DNA from: Chaunax sp. Z400
Taxonomy: Eukaryota > Chordata > Actinopteri > Lophiiformes > Chaunacidae
DNA length: 64,000 bases
NCBI GenBank assembly: GCA_037577475.1
Contig: CM075184.1
Coordinates: forward strand, 11,489,594-11,553,593
Direction: 5' to 3'
The notes under the pieces are model-generated. The model did no database searches. It saw nothing but the letters and a program-made list of their open reading frames with translations, and was not told where the DNA came from. Within the stretch, counting starts at the first letter, position 1. Each line of letters starts with the position of its first letter. The translations under genes were made by a program, and so were the position numbers. Positions 34,141 through 46,869 of this stretch are shown here, in pieces.

Positions 34141-34974
34141 AACGTGCGGGTAAGCACAATGTAGCACATGTGGTGAGGAGTGCAAAAGCTGCAAGAGTAA
34201 CCACAGTAGTTCCTCTGAATGACAGCGTGGACGGGCTTGAACAGAAAGAAAGAAAGATGAGAGGAGGTTTTGTAGGCCTTAACGGAAAAAGAATTGGGTC
34301 AAAAAAAAAAACAATGACAGTATGTCAGAAGCATCAGTCCACTCCAAAAGCAGTGCTGTATTTTAATGATATTAGCTTTATGTAAAAGGTGTCTGTGCAT
34401 GGCAGATGTTGAGGTGACTGTGAAAATAACATCTACAAAGGAAGTTATGGTGCTTGGTTCATGAGAATACAAGAACGAGAAGAGAATTGAAAACAGTCAG
34501 TTCAGCTCTTACAACACATCAACAGCACCAGTATGTTCTGGATTGGACTGTTTTGATGATTAGACTATAGCCTGCAGGAAATGCAGTCCACAGAGGATGC
34601 ACTAAGTCAAATACCATCCGTATAAAGCATACCTGGCTTTCACAATCAGGGTTGTGTGGTAGAGAACTATAAGAGATAAATTAACTACACCCCAGCAGGA
34701 AGTCAGGTGTGAATGGAGAACAGGAAGTCAAGGCTTCCAATCATTGTTGTGTAAAAAGATGAAGTCTAGACCTTGGAGGAGAAAAACTGTCACGTGTGAC
34801 TGACTTAAAGCAGCACCATTGATAAATAGTCATACACTGTATACCATCTCATGTTCTAAATTCAGAATTTTGATCACTTATTAAAACAAATTTAACAGTA
34901 AAACATTTAATATTAGGTCAATTTTGTTGATGAGCCACATTTTAAAATTAAAACCATTGTGCAGCAATGAGCCG

Positions 34975-35075
34975 GGACCAGGCTTTTAGAGGAGGAAGAA
35001 GACTGATGTTTACTCTGCATGAGTCTTGAACCCACAACTTTCACCACCATCATTTTCATTTTGAGCTATCTAGAG
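34975..35075 (-). repeat. tRNA-derived SINE-like fragment
   Basis: On the minus strand GTTGTGGGTTCAAGACTC resembles a tRNA B box with flanks. The body is degenerate and no clover-leaf can be drawn, so it is not a functional tRNA gene. Confidence 0.35.
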
Positions 35076-35339
35076 TGCTGTACACATGTCTGTCCATGTA
35101 AGAGGAAAATGATGGAGACAAATGACAAATACATGACGGTTCATCAGCAGAATTGCCCAAACCCATCATTATTTAGGTTCTTAGATTAAAAATATCTTTG
35201 AAATAATTTGTCTTTAATGCAGTGTTTCTTGCCCTGCATGTTTGAAATGTTTCCCTGCTCCAACACACTTGATTGAATGAATGGTTTGTAAGCAGGCTTC
35301 TGCAGAACTTAATGACGAGCTGATCATTGGAATCAGGTG

Positions 35340-35510
35340 TGCTGGGGGAAGGAAACATGTAAAATATGCAGGGCAGGTGATCCCCAGCACAATGCTTGAG
35401 TACATATAAGATGCTAGTCTGCATTCCAGCTGGGACTCAAACTCACAGTCTCAGACACAAAGGGCAAGTCATGATCTTCCTGAGCTACCTGAGAGACCAT
35501 AGATGGCCTC
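35340..35510 (-). repeat. tRNA-derived SINE-like fragment
   Basis: On the minus strand GTGAGTTTGAGTCCC, with an upstream CTCAGGTAGCTCAGGAAG, resembles B-box and A-box (TAGCTCAG) promoter elements of a tRNA-derived SINE. The spacing is compatible with a tRNA-like head. The fold is imperfect. Confidence 0.45.
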
Positions 35511-35519
35511 ACATTATGA

Positions 35520-36270
35520 CTTAGGCATCACCAGTGATGGATGGAAGGGCAGATTTCTGAGAATTTGTGTATTTTATCTTGACAACATAGAGATGTCTGT
35601 AATTTATTTTTACAAAGATCGATTGCTCCATAAGTGAGAAACTGGTGTTTAAAGATGCTCTCTTATGCCATTGTTCACCTGATGACAGAATTCAAAATTC
35701 TGTCAAAAATTCAGTTTTTGAGATGCAATTTTGAAATTCAATACACTGCATCACCCATGATCCCAACATTTTGTCATTTTTTTCATGAACATTGCAGGTT
35801 TCTTATGCCAGATTTTGCAGGATGACTGTTTACAGTAAAACATTTCGATGCACTGTGGGCTCAATTTTTGATAATTCAAAAATCTGACTGGATTGATTGT
35901 GTCGGACACTCTGAAGATGCAGTGTAGCAAGTTAAGTGCCGATTGAGCAAATAATGTGGGAGGAGACAGGTTTAATAAGTTTTATAGTTTTTGAAAAAAG
36001 TAGTCATATCCTTCATAATTGCTACCAGATCAAGCATGGAGAAGTTTCTGCTCAATTTGGGCTATATTTTGGTGAAAGTTGCAAAGTTGTAGCACATATG
36101 ACTGGTTGTTTTGAAGCTTTAAACTTCACTGCTGTAGCACCACCATCAGGAGTATTGACACAAAAAGCCAGTTGAGGATGTTTGGCATAAGACTACACCT
36201 ACCGTATGTGCAAAGTGTGGTTATTTTTGATGCATGGGAAAGCAGATTTCCTAGGAAGAATAATAAGAAC
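35520..36270. repeat. Interspersed repeat, unclassified
   Basis: The stretch includes CAGAATTCAAAATTCTGTCA (a near-palindrome), GCATCACCCATGATCCC and TTTCCTAGGAAGAATAATAA. It has the look of a multicopy teleost element of LINE or LTR origin. I recognise the style but not the family, and no coding domain is present. Confidence 0.35.
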
Positions 36271-37089
36271 ACTGAACAAAACAAGAGGGACCAGCAGCCT
36301 AGCTGCCCAGTCCCTAAATATCAGCTAATGGCCTAACTGCGATTAACATGTATGATTTAGGTATGATAACCAAAACACATGAACTAATCACAGTTACTGT
36401 AAAGTGTGTCTGCCTGTAGGAACAGGATTAAACCAGTTCCAATGAAGAGAAAACAACTGCTCCAGGCCTCGCTCACCCAGTATACTGGTGGAGAATAGTA
36501 GGCATTAAATGCTCCAAGGTTAATGGGAATGATGAGAGCCAACAACTGGAAAAGGTTTATGTGAGCTATAGTAGATTGTGTAAGAAATAAGTATAGCAAA
36601 TAAAAAGGAGCATTTTTATATTTCTGGTGGTCATATTAGTATGAACAGCTGACTTCAGCATGATTTGTTTTTTTATGAGGCCAAATCTGGGGGTCCAAAT
36701 TCCCTAAGAATAGACTTACATGATTACACAGCTGACTCCTTTAAAAGGATTCAGTATCCTACTCTGTGGAACACTATCCGAATAGATTTTGGCTGTTTGA
36801 AGTGACTTCAGGAATAATCAAACAGGGGCTGCTTCTGCTTATAGGGCTATAAATATTTAGTGTATAAAGTCTGTGGGCAAATTTTTGTTCCTAAATCAGT
36901 GTAGTCCAAAGTATGAGACATATCTGTAAATCAGAATTTCCACTTAAATTTGAGTGGAGAAGATGATGTTAAATATCTGTTGCATATAAGTTAATATATA
37001 ATATATATGTTAATATATAAGTTACAGTGGGAAGTATGCCATAACTGGGATGACTGGGAGTAGAGCAACATGGGTACATCAACATGGCA

Positions 37090-37315
37090 ATAGCAAACAA
37101 GAGAGAGAAGAAAAAAACAGACAAAAAATTGACACACTGTGAGAACTGAACGTGTTACATCAAGTGTAGCAATGAAGGAAGCAGGTAGGAAGACAAAATG
37201 AAGAGATAGATAGAGAGGAAAAGACGAGACAGGAAGGTGAGATGGAAAAGAAATAGAGAGAGAAAGGAGAGAATTATATGGGTGAAAAAAGAGAGAAAGG
37301 AAAACTAAGCTGAGA
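37090..37315. repeat. Purine-rich tract
   Basis: About 220 bp dominated by A and G on the + strand (AGAGAGAAGAAAAAAACAG, GATAGATAGAGAGGAAAAG, and so on). Low complexity, not coding. Confidence 0.7.
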
Positions 37316-37812
37316 CTTCTTGGCAGAGGTGGCTAACGATTTTTTTAAATCAAGTTATGAGAAAGGAACAGGAACAACTGACTCAAACATAACAGGGGTT
37401 CATTTATCCCCTGTCATGAAATGAGTGTATGACAGAGGAATGGGCTCCACCCTCTGTGCGTGTCTGTGTCACACTTCAAACTGTTTTCTCAAAAGTTTTC
37501 TCAAAAGTCATTAAAGATAGGAGAATTAAATTATGTGGAGAGTTTTATTTTGTGCTGTAGCCAGATCCCGTGACAGGAACAATCAAACAGGTCTATAGAA
37601 ACAAAAACCCAAAAGAAGCGACTCTGCTCTTAGAAAAGAAGTCAAAAACAGGTGATTTTGCATTTAATAAGCAACTGTTATAGAAAGCTTTGCACCTGCA
37701 AATTTTACATTTTATTCTCTCGTAGGCGACAAGTGTGTCTTGTCCATTATGACACTTTTCGAGTATGACTCTAAAGCTTTCAAATTTTAAATTCACAGAT
37801 TTATAATTGAAA

Positions 37813-37816
<4 letters not shown>

Positions 37817-37880
<64 letters not shown>
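37817..37880. repeat. (AT)n microsatellite
   Basis: About 32 uninterrupted AT dinucleotides, self-complementary and able to extrude as a cruciform. Confidence 0.98.
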
Positions 37881-37884
<4 letters not shown>

Positions 37885-38156
37885 GACCACCAAACTAATT
37901 AGTTTGCATCTGAAGGTAACATTGTGTAAATGGATGGATTGAGAATTGACAAAATGAAAGGAGTTGAATACTTCTACAAACAGCGTATTCTGTTTTTCCT
38001 TTTCTTAACCAATAGACGATCCGACGGCCCGCTGATGTCAGAGCGCATGAGCGAAATACTTTGTGGGATAAAACTCATGTCACTTACTAGTAATTCATTA
38101 AAAGTATTAATGTGGTAACTTAAAGTATCATACAAACTGAACACTTTTGCAGGGCA

Positions 38157-38225
38157 CTGTATGCATGTCACATTTTCATTATGGGCTGAGCCCCCTCAAG
38201 GTCTGATCTTAGAAATGCCCCTGGT
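38157..38225 (+). repeat. Direct repeat, copy A
   Basis: TGTATGCATGTCACATTTTC, CAAGGTCTGATCTTAGAAAT and GCCCCTGGT match the block at 38957-39017 (TGTATGCATGTCACACTCTC, AAGGTCTGATCCTAGAATCG, CCTCTGGT). The copies are 800 bp apart. They are probably two fragments of one repeat family. Confidence 0.75.
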
Positions 38226-38956
38226 TGAGATTGGATTATTTTAAATTTAATACTTGATTTTATGTTTGTTTACAATGTACATTGTGCTGCACTGTATCAT
38301 TCATGCCAATCCTTCTGGAAAACCCATAAGTCTTACAGATTTTCTGCATTTCAGAGTCCCTACAGGACTTCCATTGATTTCTTAAAGGAAAATGAGGAGG
38401 CCGCCCATGTTGTCATTAGATAAAAGGCTTATTTTAGTCCAGTAACCATGTCACAAAGGATGGTCTAGTGTTTGTGTTTTTCTCTATTCAATATTTGAAT
38501 GAAGTTTTGTTTTCTCAGGGTTTAATTCTGCATGTGTTATTTTTATTTTATTTTTAAGTCTTAGGGCCATTTACACAACAACACTGCTTACATAAAGCTG
38601 TAAACGTTTGTTTTGGTTTGGCCGTTCGTTTTCATGACCATGACGTTTTGGGGGCCTGAAAACAAACTTTTGAAAACGGGTTCCAGAGTGTAATCTTTTG
38701 ACAATGCAACCATGGCCGTCATTGTGTAAACCAGCAAAACGCATTTATTTATTTATTGCAAATAATGCTCTTCCAGCAAACTGTAGACTTTCAGTGATGT
38801 TGATTTTGAAAAGCTATATTGCCAACTATTGGCCTGGCATGAATGCTGCAGCGCTTTAGGTTGTTTTGTGCACAAGGACCATTTTCACAACATTATAGCG
38901 TGAACATGGAGCTTTTTCAAAACACAAAGGAAAAACTTTTTAGGTTGACACATATG

Positions 38957-39017
38957 CTGTATGCATGTCACACTCTCATTACCCTCCTAAAGGTCTGATC
39001 CTAGAATCGCCTCTGGT
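38957..39017 (+). repeat. Direct repeat, copy B
   Basis: Second copy of the block at 38157-38225, slightly shorter and about 80% alike by eye. It sits immediately upstream of the candidate mctp2 promoter. Confidence 0.75.
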
Positions 39018-39039
39018 ATATTTATATATGTATGTATGT

Positions 39040-39299
39040 ATCCGTAGACGTGTATTAGTTTCCATTGGTGCAAGGCGCTCGCCGCGGTGCTTTTATTTTG
39101 AAGGTCCTGCTTTAACTAGGCTGTGTTGCATCTGGTTTGATGAACAGAGAGGAGGAAGTCCAGCAGTCACCGCCGTGTTTTAATGACGATAACCTGAGCT
39201 GCTGCTTCTGTTTTTCTTTCTATCCTCCTCTTACGTGTGTGTCGCATCCATGATGTCGATTTCAAACACTCGTCGGAGGTTTCTCATCCACGGATAAAG
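39040..39299 (+). promoter_or_regulatory. mctp2: Candidate mctp2 promoter and 5' non-coding exon
   Basis: CpGs are clustered (CGCTCGCCGCGG, ACCGCCG, CTCGTCGG) in an otherwise CpG-poor window, and the block ends in a near-perfect donor AAG|GTAAGA at 39299/39300. Further strong donors occur at 39378 (CAG|GTGAGC) and 39420 (CAG|GTGAGA). The next good downstream acceptor before a start codon is at 48662 in the first mctp2 coding exon. Transcription is inferred, and the start site is not placed. It could instead serve an unrelated non-coding RNA. Confidence 0.45.
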
Positions 39300-39473
39300 G
39301 TAAGACTCCTGTCTTCCTGGGAGAAGCAGAAATTCAGGTTAGCTTACCTGTGGTGGTCTTCGAGGTGGGGCAGCTCAGGTGAGCCTGTTCCTGGCCGGAA
39401 TCTTCTCCTCTGGCGGACAGGTGAGAACAGCTCAGCTATTCTTACGTATTAAATTCATGGGGATCTTTTAAGT

Positions 39474-39503
39474 GCTTACAGCTGCAACCCTGCAGCTGTA
39501 AGC
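39474..39503. repeat. 13-bp hairpin containing two CAGCTG E-boxes
   Basis: GCTTACAGCTGCA at 39474-39486 and its exact reverse complement at 39491-39503 flank a 4-nt loop. Each arm contains CAGCTG, a consensus E-box of the kind bound by myogenic bHLH factors. It lies just downstream of the candidate mctp2 promoter. Confidence 0.85.
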
Positions 39504-40299
39504 GTGGTTTTATGGCAAAACTTAAAACCGTGTCGTCAATGCGGCTTTAATTTCAATGAAATGCTCTCAGCCTTCATTTCTTTTGGTTTGCTGTCAGCGT
39601 TGTGACCTTATTATAGAGCAGAGGGTCATGTTTAAGAAATATCCTCGCTGCGAGTGGACGCCGTGGCTGTTTTAGGTAAGGTCTAGAGGACTCCTCTTAG
39701 GAAAATACCCTTATTAGTAACCTCAATTAAAGGTCCCACCTTTACTAGCTCTGAAAGCAACTTGAAACCTCTTTGAGGTCAAATTCGGATTCTTAAAAGG
39801 ACATTATTTAGCCACCAAAAAACGTTCAGCATGTTAGGCACGTTATGGTTTTGTTTATGATGTGGCAGCTTTGCAACCACTCAAGTTACAAAATCATAGA
39901 TTAAAATCTGCAAAAATCTGAAATCTCCTGGAAATGTCGATTTTTAAAAAATTCATGCAGACCTACTTTTTCTTGTGTGTTTTCTGCAGCGAGTCTTGCC
40001 CCATATCAACCAGTGAAATACTTTCAGGAAACAGCTTCTTCTTGTTCAGACAGGGCTGCTATGCGGTTGCATAACTTGGCCCACCGGCTTACTGCATAGC
40101 AATAAAGCCATATTAAGTAGAAGAGGTTAAGGGTGCAACGGGTGTTTAAAAATTAGATCATGTTTGATTGTGATGTTTAAAAAAAAAAAAGATTATTTCG
40201 TATCCAGGTAATGTCGAAATTGTCCAGGCTTTTTATTTAATTTTACAAGAACCACCAGATGTTTCTTGCAAGAAAAATGTATTTAAAAAACCTACATTC

Positions 40300-40480
40300 T
40301 TTTTATGTCCCCACCAAAGGGGGCATATAGGGCCCTTGTTCGTATGTAAGGGCTTATAGGTTCATCCACATCACAAAAACTGCTGGATAGAATTCTGTAA
40401 AATGTCAAACATGCTTTGGGGCCCTAAAAGTGTGCATCTCATAATTGATTTCTTCAATTTTTTTTTTTTTTTTTTTTACA
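40300..40480 (+). repeat. Interspersed repeat fragment ending in poly-T
   Basis: TCCCCACCAAAGGGGGCATA at the left, GCTGGATAGAATTCTGTAAA in the middle, GTGTGCATCTCATAATTG at the right, then a T run. The last part matches 22110-22150 (GTGTGCATCTCATAATTGG preceded by GGCCCTAAAT), so this is a second copy of the same family. Confidence 0.6.
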
Positions 40481-43400
40481 TTTTTAAGCACATCATGACT
40501 GTTTGCTCACTTACACCTGTAATAGAGATTATCTTTAACCTCCAGCACAAATTGAGTTTTTCCTTGCAGCGGGGGCATCTGTGTCCTTTGACACAAATCT
40601 TCTAGTTAAATGTATGGGAGCCTTTATTTTTTCAATCATAGCATGACGGGCACAGTTGCATTTTGTGCAGGAAATTAGTAAATTAAGGAAACTTGAGTTT
40701 CTGGCAGTTGAAATCACTATGAAGTGAATTGTCAGTGCACAGTAGAATTATGACCCTATTGGTGTATACATTGGTTTCCTATAAACCTCACTTTCAATGC
40801 TATTTAGTCAGCCACTAGAAACGTAGGAGGAGGAAAACTGTCTGTTTCCACTTTAAGAGCACAATACAAGATGTTTATTTCAGACACATGGCCCACCATT
40901 AAGTTTCAGTTCTGGCCCTCTAATGTAAAAAAGTTTGAGTCCCCCTGTTTTATATGTTTTGGTAAGATGAAATCTTTGTTTATTCATCTTTCAGATCTCT
41001 ATGTATGTAGAGGAGCCAGTCTGCATCAGTGCTTTTATGTTGAACAACAGATTAACCCAGAATCATTCTCAAATGCTGTCATCTGTTTGTTGTATTCTAT
41101 GAGGTATTATAAAAAATCTGTGTCTCTTTTATTTGATTCATTTTTTAGTACTGACCTGATTTGGGAATTGAAGTAGAAATATATACATGGTTGTCAGCGC
41201 ATGTGTGTAAGCCTGCTCCAGCATCTGTAATAACAGTGACTCAGGCGTTCTGTATACAGGATCCAATCATTCAGAAGTTTAATGGGGAAAAAACCAAAAC
41301 ATAATTCTCTCAACTCAAACATGCATGTGCTTTTCTCAGTAGAATCATCAGTCATTGAAGGCAAATGTATATTTTATTTAGATGGATGCATAGAGTAAGT
41401 CTGAATATTTCCTGATTTTTGCTTTATATTTTATTAAATAAAATTATGCACTTATTCATGTAGATCATTTTTCATATATTTCAGGTACTGTGGTTAAACC
41501 AGTTTACCTGTCTAGCATGCGTCCATATTATCATGTTCTCATATACTGTCACTATGATCAACAAAAGCTATTTACTTTCTTACTTCAGAGCAGAACTTTG
41601 TTGCATTTTGTGTTTTGCTGCTGTGATCTTTAACCTCTTCACTATTGGCTGCCTGTTTATTGTGATCTCATATCAATTTATTCTGTTTTTCTTGGCAATC
41701 TCACTAAATAAATTTGCATAAGAGAGCCAGATAAATGGCTAGAAGGTGATGAAAGAGAGGTTTTTAAGATAGATTTCTGGACAAGGTTGCCTGCAGAAAG
41801 GATGGATGCGTCATCAGTGTCTCCTTGAACTGGTCAGGCTGTGTGCCGACAGCCCTCATGTGTCCACAGACTGCTGGCATTGGGGATGTACTTTAAAAAG
41901 GACGTGATGCCATTTAAACAAGAGCTGGCTGATATTTTTAAATCAAGCCTTGACGAAAATGTAGTCCTTCTCATTAAGATATCGGGATCAAGGCTGGCCA
42001 GCTGGCAGGCTGTGCATTTACGTGTTTTTAATGTTTTTTGGACCACACCAATTTACACTTAGCTCCTTCGATAGTGAAGTCAAAGGTTGCTGTGTTGCTC
42101 AATGACTCTTCAGTAGCACTGTGTACACATGGTTATCGTGGTCATTTTGTGTTCCCATGATGCCCTCTGTAAATCCTTCTGGCTGTCGTAATGGTTTGTA
42201 ACTGGGATTTTGATATTGGGAGAATTCCCAGTTAATTATTGATGTGGAGGCTCTGCCTTTAGAGACTACAGAGTGTCATATACAGAGCATGGCTCAGGTA
42301 CACTAATGCAGTTTTGATCAAACCTCAGTCAGTAACCAAAGAGTGCTTAGGAATAACCGTCACGTTGATATTGGTGAGAGCCGACTCTGCAGCAAACAAA
42401 CAGATTCCTTGGCTAAAGCTGCTAAATGCCTTCAGTTTATAAAAACCTTTTCTCCACGATGCCTTGTTTCTGGACTTTTTACCAGTGATGTCTGAGTTCA
42501 CACTTCATAAGACTGAGCATGAAGTTCAGGTCACGCGCATTAAAATAGATTGGTTCACCATGGTATTTCACAATTCTGAATCTTGACCGAAGTTCACTGT
42601 CCCAATGAATGAGTTCACGTTCATTTCTTCCACTTGTTTGAGATGCTTCTTTTTCAATATATCTCCTCTTATTCATCTCTCCCCAGTCCTGCATCATTGT
42701 CTCCAGAATTTGGGGATAACGAGTCATAATCCAGCTCTGAATGTCTTTGGTGATTATTATTATTATTTTGGCGTTTAAATAGTTATTTTTGTTTTTAGTT
42801 TGATTGTCAATCATCCATTGGTAATCATGTGGTGCCTTGGGTTGAATCTATCCAATCAGCGGCTTTGTTTCATACCGAGCCTTATTAGTCTACACTGTAT
42901 AAAATCCCCACTGATGTTTACACTGTCTGGGGTCAAAGACATATGTGCTACTTGCTCCTTCTAGGAAGTTAAGTGATCACCTCAGTGTGTCTGTTTGTCT
43001 CTGTTGGCAGGAGTATAAACTACCTGATGGATTAGGATGACATTTTGTGGAACGATTGGGCATGTAGCAAAGAAGAACCAATAAAAGTTTGGAGCAGATC
43101 CAGAAGGGATCCCTGATTCTTAACATTTTAACTTTTAAAAAGGCTCTAGACAGATTTACATGAGACTTTTAGAGAGAGACAGCAGTGATGGGAACAGTTT
43201 TCCAACAGGAAATGCTTCTGGATCAGTTGTTTCAAAAAGTTCTGGACGGATCCATATTCTTGGTGCATGTTGTCATGGTGACAGAGTCTACATACAGATG
43301 TTGCGTATAAATAGGAACGAAATTTGTGGGGTGAAGCGACCCTTTGGAGGAATGCTCAGTCTGTTTTCAGACTAAGTGCTACAGACTTGTGCTCCCCCAG

Positions 43401-43689
43401 GCTTTTTTCCATGGATAAACTGGTCTAACTAATGTAGTCATACATCTTTCTGTTGAAACTTCATTAACCACGAGTTTAGTTCCACAGAAACACAAAAAAA
43501 AAATCAAACATATTTAAAGGATCGTGAATAATGAGTTCATAATTTTTACGAAGCTACAATTGTGTGCTCAAGATGTAATCACTTGTCTTATCTGTTGACA
43601 GACTGGTTTGATCTTTAAATATATTTAATTTCTTTTGTAAAACTGTCAGCCTTCAATGATGTCAAAATGTAGTGCTTGTTTCAAGTATA

Positions 43690-44497
43690 CTGAGCAACAG
43701 TGGAAACGCATAATTTAAAAAACCCTGTAATTTCTATTCTCTAGCCCTAATCTACTGAAACAAACAAACTTGATTCACTGAAAAGACTTTTTTAAAGTAC
43801 CCACAACCAAAACATGTTAAATCATGAATAACCATCATTTAGTCATAACATAGAAATAACAGTCGTTGGTGCATTTCAGAGTAAACGATGGTGCTGGTGA
43901 GATTTTTTTCTGCATGATTGAAAACACCTGGCCAAGGCGATAATTTACCGGGTCTAATTAATGTCCAACTGACGATGCGACGATTCCTGAAAAAACTGCT
44001 AATGGATGACGGTCAGAACTTGTCCAGATCCACGGTACATGGACAGCCATGCGTTACCGAAATATGGTCCTAGGTCCACACGTCATTCCCAGGATACAGC
44101 AATCAGGCATCACCTTCATGCATGACAATGCCAGACCACATGTGGCTCATGTCTGTCAGGAGTACCTGGACCAGAACAACGCTGTCCTTGCTTGACCAGC
44201 ATATTCACAGATCTCAACCCAATAGAGCATCTGAGGGATGTTCAGGATCACCGGGTGAGAGAGAGAGATAAATGGTGGCGGTAGACATGCACAGTAGTGA
44301 CTATTTTTGTTCTCTGTCTCACCACTCACACTTTTTGACTTGTAAACACTAAGGCAAAAACCACTAATCTGCACAAAAATGATGTTTCTGTATGGCTAAG
44401 GGGTGAATAAAGATGTGTGAACCATAATTTGCCTTTGATATTTAATATGAACAGGATGACAGGACATTAAAAAAAATGTGATTCTACTGTTGGTCAG
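43690..44497 (+). mobile_element. Internally deleted Tc1/mariner element, about 0.8 kb
   Basis: Ends are inverted: CTGAGCAACAGTGGAAACGC on the left against CTGACCAACAGTAGAATCAC in reverse complement on the right. TA flanks both sides (43688-43689, 44498-44499). The inside shares its left half with 63260-63480 and keeps a transposase remnant near 44120-44230 with the HDNARPHVAHV motif (second catalytic Asp region) and a broken LNPIEHL motif. The middle of the transposase is deleted. Confidence 0.85.
44090..44245 (+). pseudogene. Tc1-like transposase C-terminal remnant
   Basis: Frame with FMHDNARPHVAHVCQEYLDQ followed by a stop and then a region matching the (S)PDLNPIEHLWD motif with substitutions. 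This is the second and third parts of the DDE/D catalytic triad of Tc1 transposases. Non-functional. Confidence 0.8.
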
Positions 44498-45872
44498 TAT
44501 ATAAAAATGTATTTATTTTAGCCTTCCTTTAGAGTCAGAGATGATGTTCTTAAACCTCCAATAATTCTTTATCATTCTTTGTGGGTTGGTCACCATGAGT
44601 CATTTAAACCACTGCTAATGTAAAAATATTGAATAGATCAAAAGATGTGAAAGCAAAACATAGACTTCTCTGTTTTCAAACAAAATCACATGTAATCAGA
44701 ATATTCTGAAAGATGCTATAATCACTGCATGAAATATAAAATATTTCTGCACATAGTGACCATGAAAGTCACAATGAAGTGGAAGGTCCTTCACCTCACA
44801 CTAAAAGGCATATATGTAACAAGTGGATTAATAACACCAAGACACAAGATTCTACCTTTTGAAGTGTGTCATTCAATGCTGCTTCCAACATGATGCATCC
44901 ATTGAAATAATCGTAGTCTAGTTTAGATCATGACATGATTGTGCGCTTCAGATAAACCACAGATAAATGTTTCAGTGGCCCTCGTCCCTTTCCTCTGCCT
45001 GCTGTCTCTCATCCCCTCAGTCATCCACCATCTAATCCTTGTATTTGGGTCAGGCTAGAGAATTCTGAATCCAGGCTACAGATATCTGAGTCATGAACTC
45101 GGTAGAGATAAGTGGTTGTAGAATAAGTGACAGGAATGCTAATTAAGCTCCCTTTTAACACTAATGTCCCTTTTGAAACCTTTGAATGCCTATTGTTATG
45201 GTATATTGTGTTATCGACATCTGACGTTAAATGCTTGGACTCTCAATGTTTAGCTGTATTTTCACTTTCTCTCCTGTCTGTCATCATCTCTGCATGTTCT
45301 GCAAACACTGTTTCTTATCTTGTCCCCTGATCAGTCACTACCTCCCGTGTTCCTCCACTTCCCTTCACCAGCTGATAAGATGGCAGGTCATAAGTCACAA
45401 TACAATACAAAGACTAGTTGTAAGAGGCTTATGGGACCATGGCATGTCAGACGCAGCAGCGCCTCGGAGCAGGTTTAGTATTGCAGAGATCATTTAGAGA
45501 GATGACAGCTTTTAAAGCATTAATTAGTGGTGCATTATAGTATGCATAGACTGTTTTGGTTACCTGAGGTTTGCTCCTGTGAAATGGAAATCTTGTTCTT
45601 GAGTGTGATTTTGCAGTGGCTGTACTCCCAAAATGGGATTAGATCTTAGTTACACACCGTATTTGCACTAATGACCACATAACCAAGAGGGAGGTGCACA
45701 GAATACCTGTACAGTACAGCACATAGGTGTTCAATGGCATGCTTTTTATAAAGGTAATAATTAAGACCCAAACTATAAATTGCAATGCATAATAAAAAGC
45801 AACTGTCAACTTTTTCCTTGAAATTTTTTATCATTTTGTTATTGTTGCAGTTTTGTAAATGGCGTTAAAACT

Positions 45873-46180
45873 AGGGGTGCCATGATTCTCCAAATCCATG
45901 ATTCAATTCAGACCATTTTCAGCACTGACAGCTATGTCACTGTCAGATTATTGAGTATTGACTTGTAAATGTCAACAGTCCATTGGTTTTATGCTCTGTA
46001 GCCATTCATACTTTATTTATACTCTATGAAATTATTCCTTAAAAAACTAGTGTCATGATATTTACATGGTTATCAAATATGTATAAAAACATATTTTTTG
46101 GGGGTACCAGACAAAAAACATTTGGTAATTTATTTAAAATCTATTAAAAACAAATCGGTCATCAATACGTTATATGCTAA
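45873..46180 (+). mobile_element. hAT-like element end
   Basis: TAGGGGTGCCATGATTCTCC, followed by ATTCAATTCAG, resembles the terminus of a common teleost hAT family (TAGGGGTG...GATT). A related terminus type is at 62917. The right boundary was not found. Confidence 0.4.
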
Positions 46181-46613
46181 TTGCAAAATTCACATAAAGG
46201 TCCATAAGTCGAGTAGAAAGTGTTTTTGTCAACAATTTTTTACCTCAATCTAGTACTACATACATAAATCTTTAAAAATAAATAAATCCACAAAATGTAA
46301 TTAAACTATCAGCGATAATTCAGTTTGAAGAATGACACACACACACATGGATGGACAGAACCCACCAGTCAATTGTGAACACACTGTTAAACACAAAAAC
46401 AAGTGTCCCTCGATGGCAGACCTTCAGACAAGACCATGATTGATCACATAAAGGAACGTGTCAGCAGACCTTCATCAAAGCAAAGGCCATAAAGTAACTT
46501 ACACAAAGGAAATAGAACGTACATGAACATATTTGCGGTGTTATTGTGACAAACAACCATTTTCATAGTTTCTGCATAATCACACGTCATAAGTGTCATT
46601 TATGAGAGATGCA

Positions 46614-46869
46614 GTTATGAACACAAAAGAAATCTACCAAACAAACCCGATGTCCATGTGCCCATAGAGAGAGAGAAAAACCTGCTGGAACCACCAGCTT
46701 ATATAGCTGAGGAGCAGCAGGTACAGGTGAAATCAATTCCCTTGATTTCACCAAACAGGAAGGGCAGCCCAAACAGGAAGGGCAGCCCAAACAGGAAGGG
46801 CAGCCCAAACAGGAAGGGCAGCCCAAACAGGAAGGGCAGCCCAAACAGGAAGACAAGAGGGTTGTCACA
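46614..46869 (-). repeat. Gypsy element LTR, truncated copy with repeat expansion
   Basis: Matches 47645-47832 from ATGAACACAAAAGAAATCTA onward and ends at TTGTCACA. Its outer 130 bp is absent. An 18-bp unit is repeated within it (see 46751-46857). Confidence 0.8.
46751..46857. repeat. 18-bp tandem repeat inside the LTR
   Basis: Five exact copies of CCAAACAGGAAGGGCAGC (46751-46840) plus a partial sixth. The homologous point of the other LTR has only one. Confidence 0.97.

Noticed and set aside
35340..35510. Functional tRNA gene
   Set aside because: B-box and A-box-like words are present on the minus strand, but no complete clover-leaf can be formed.
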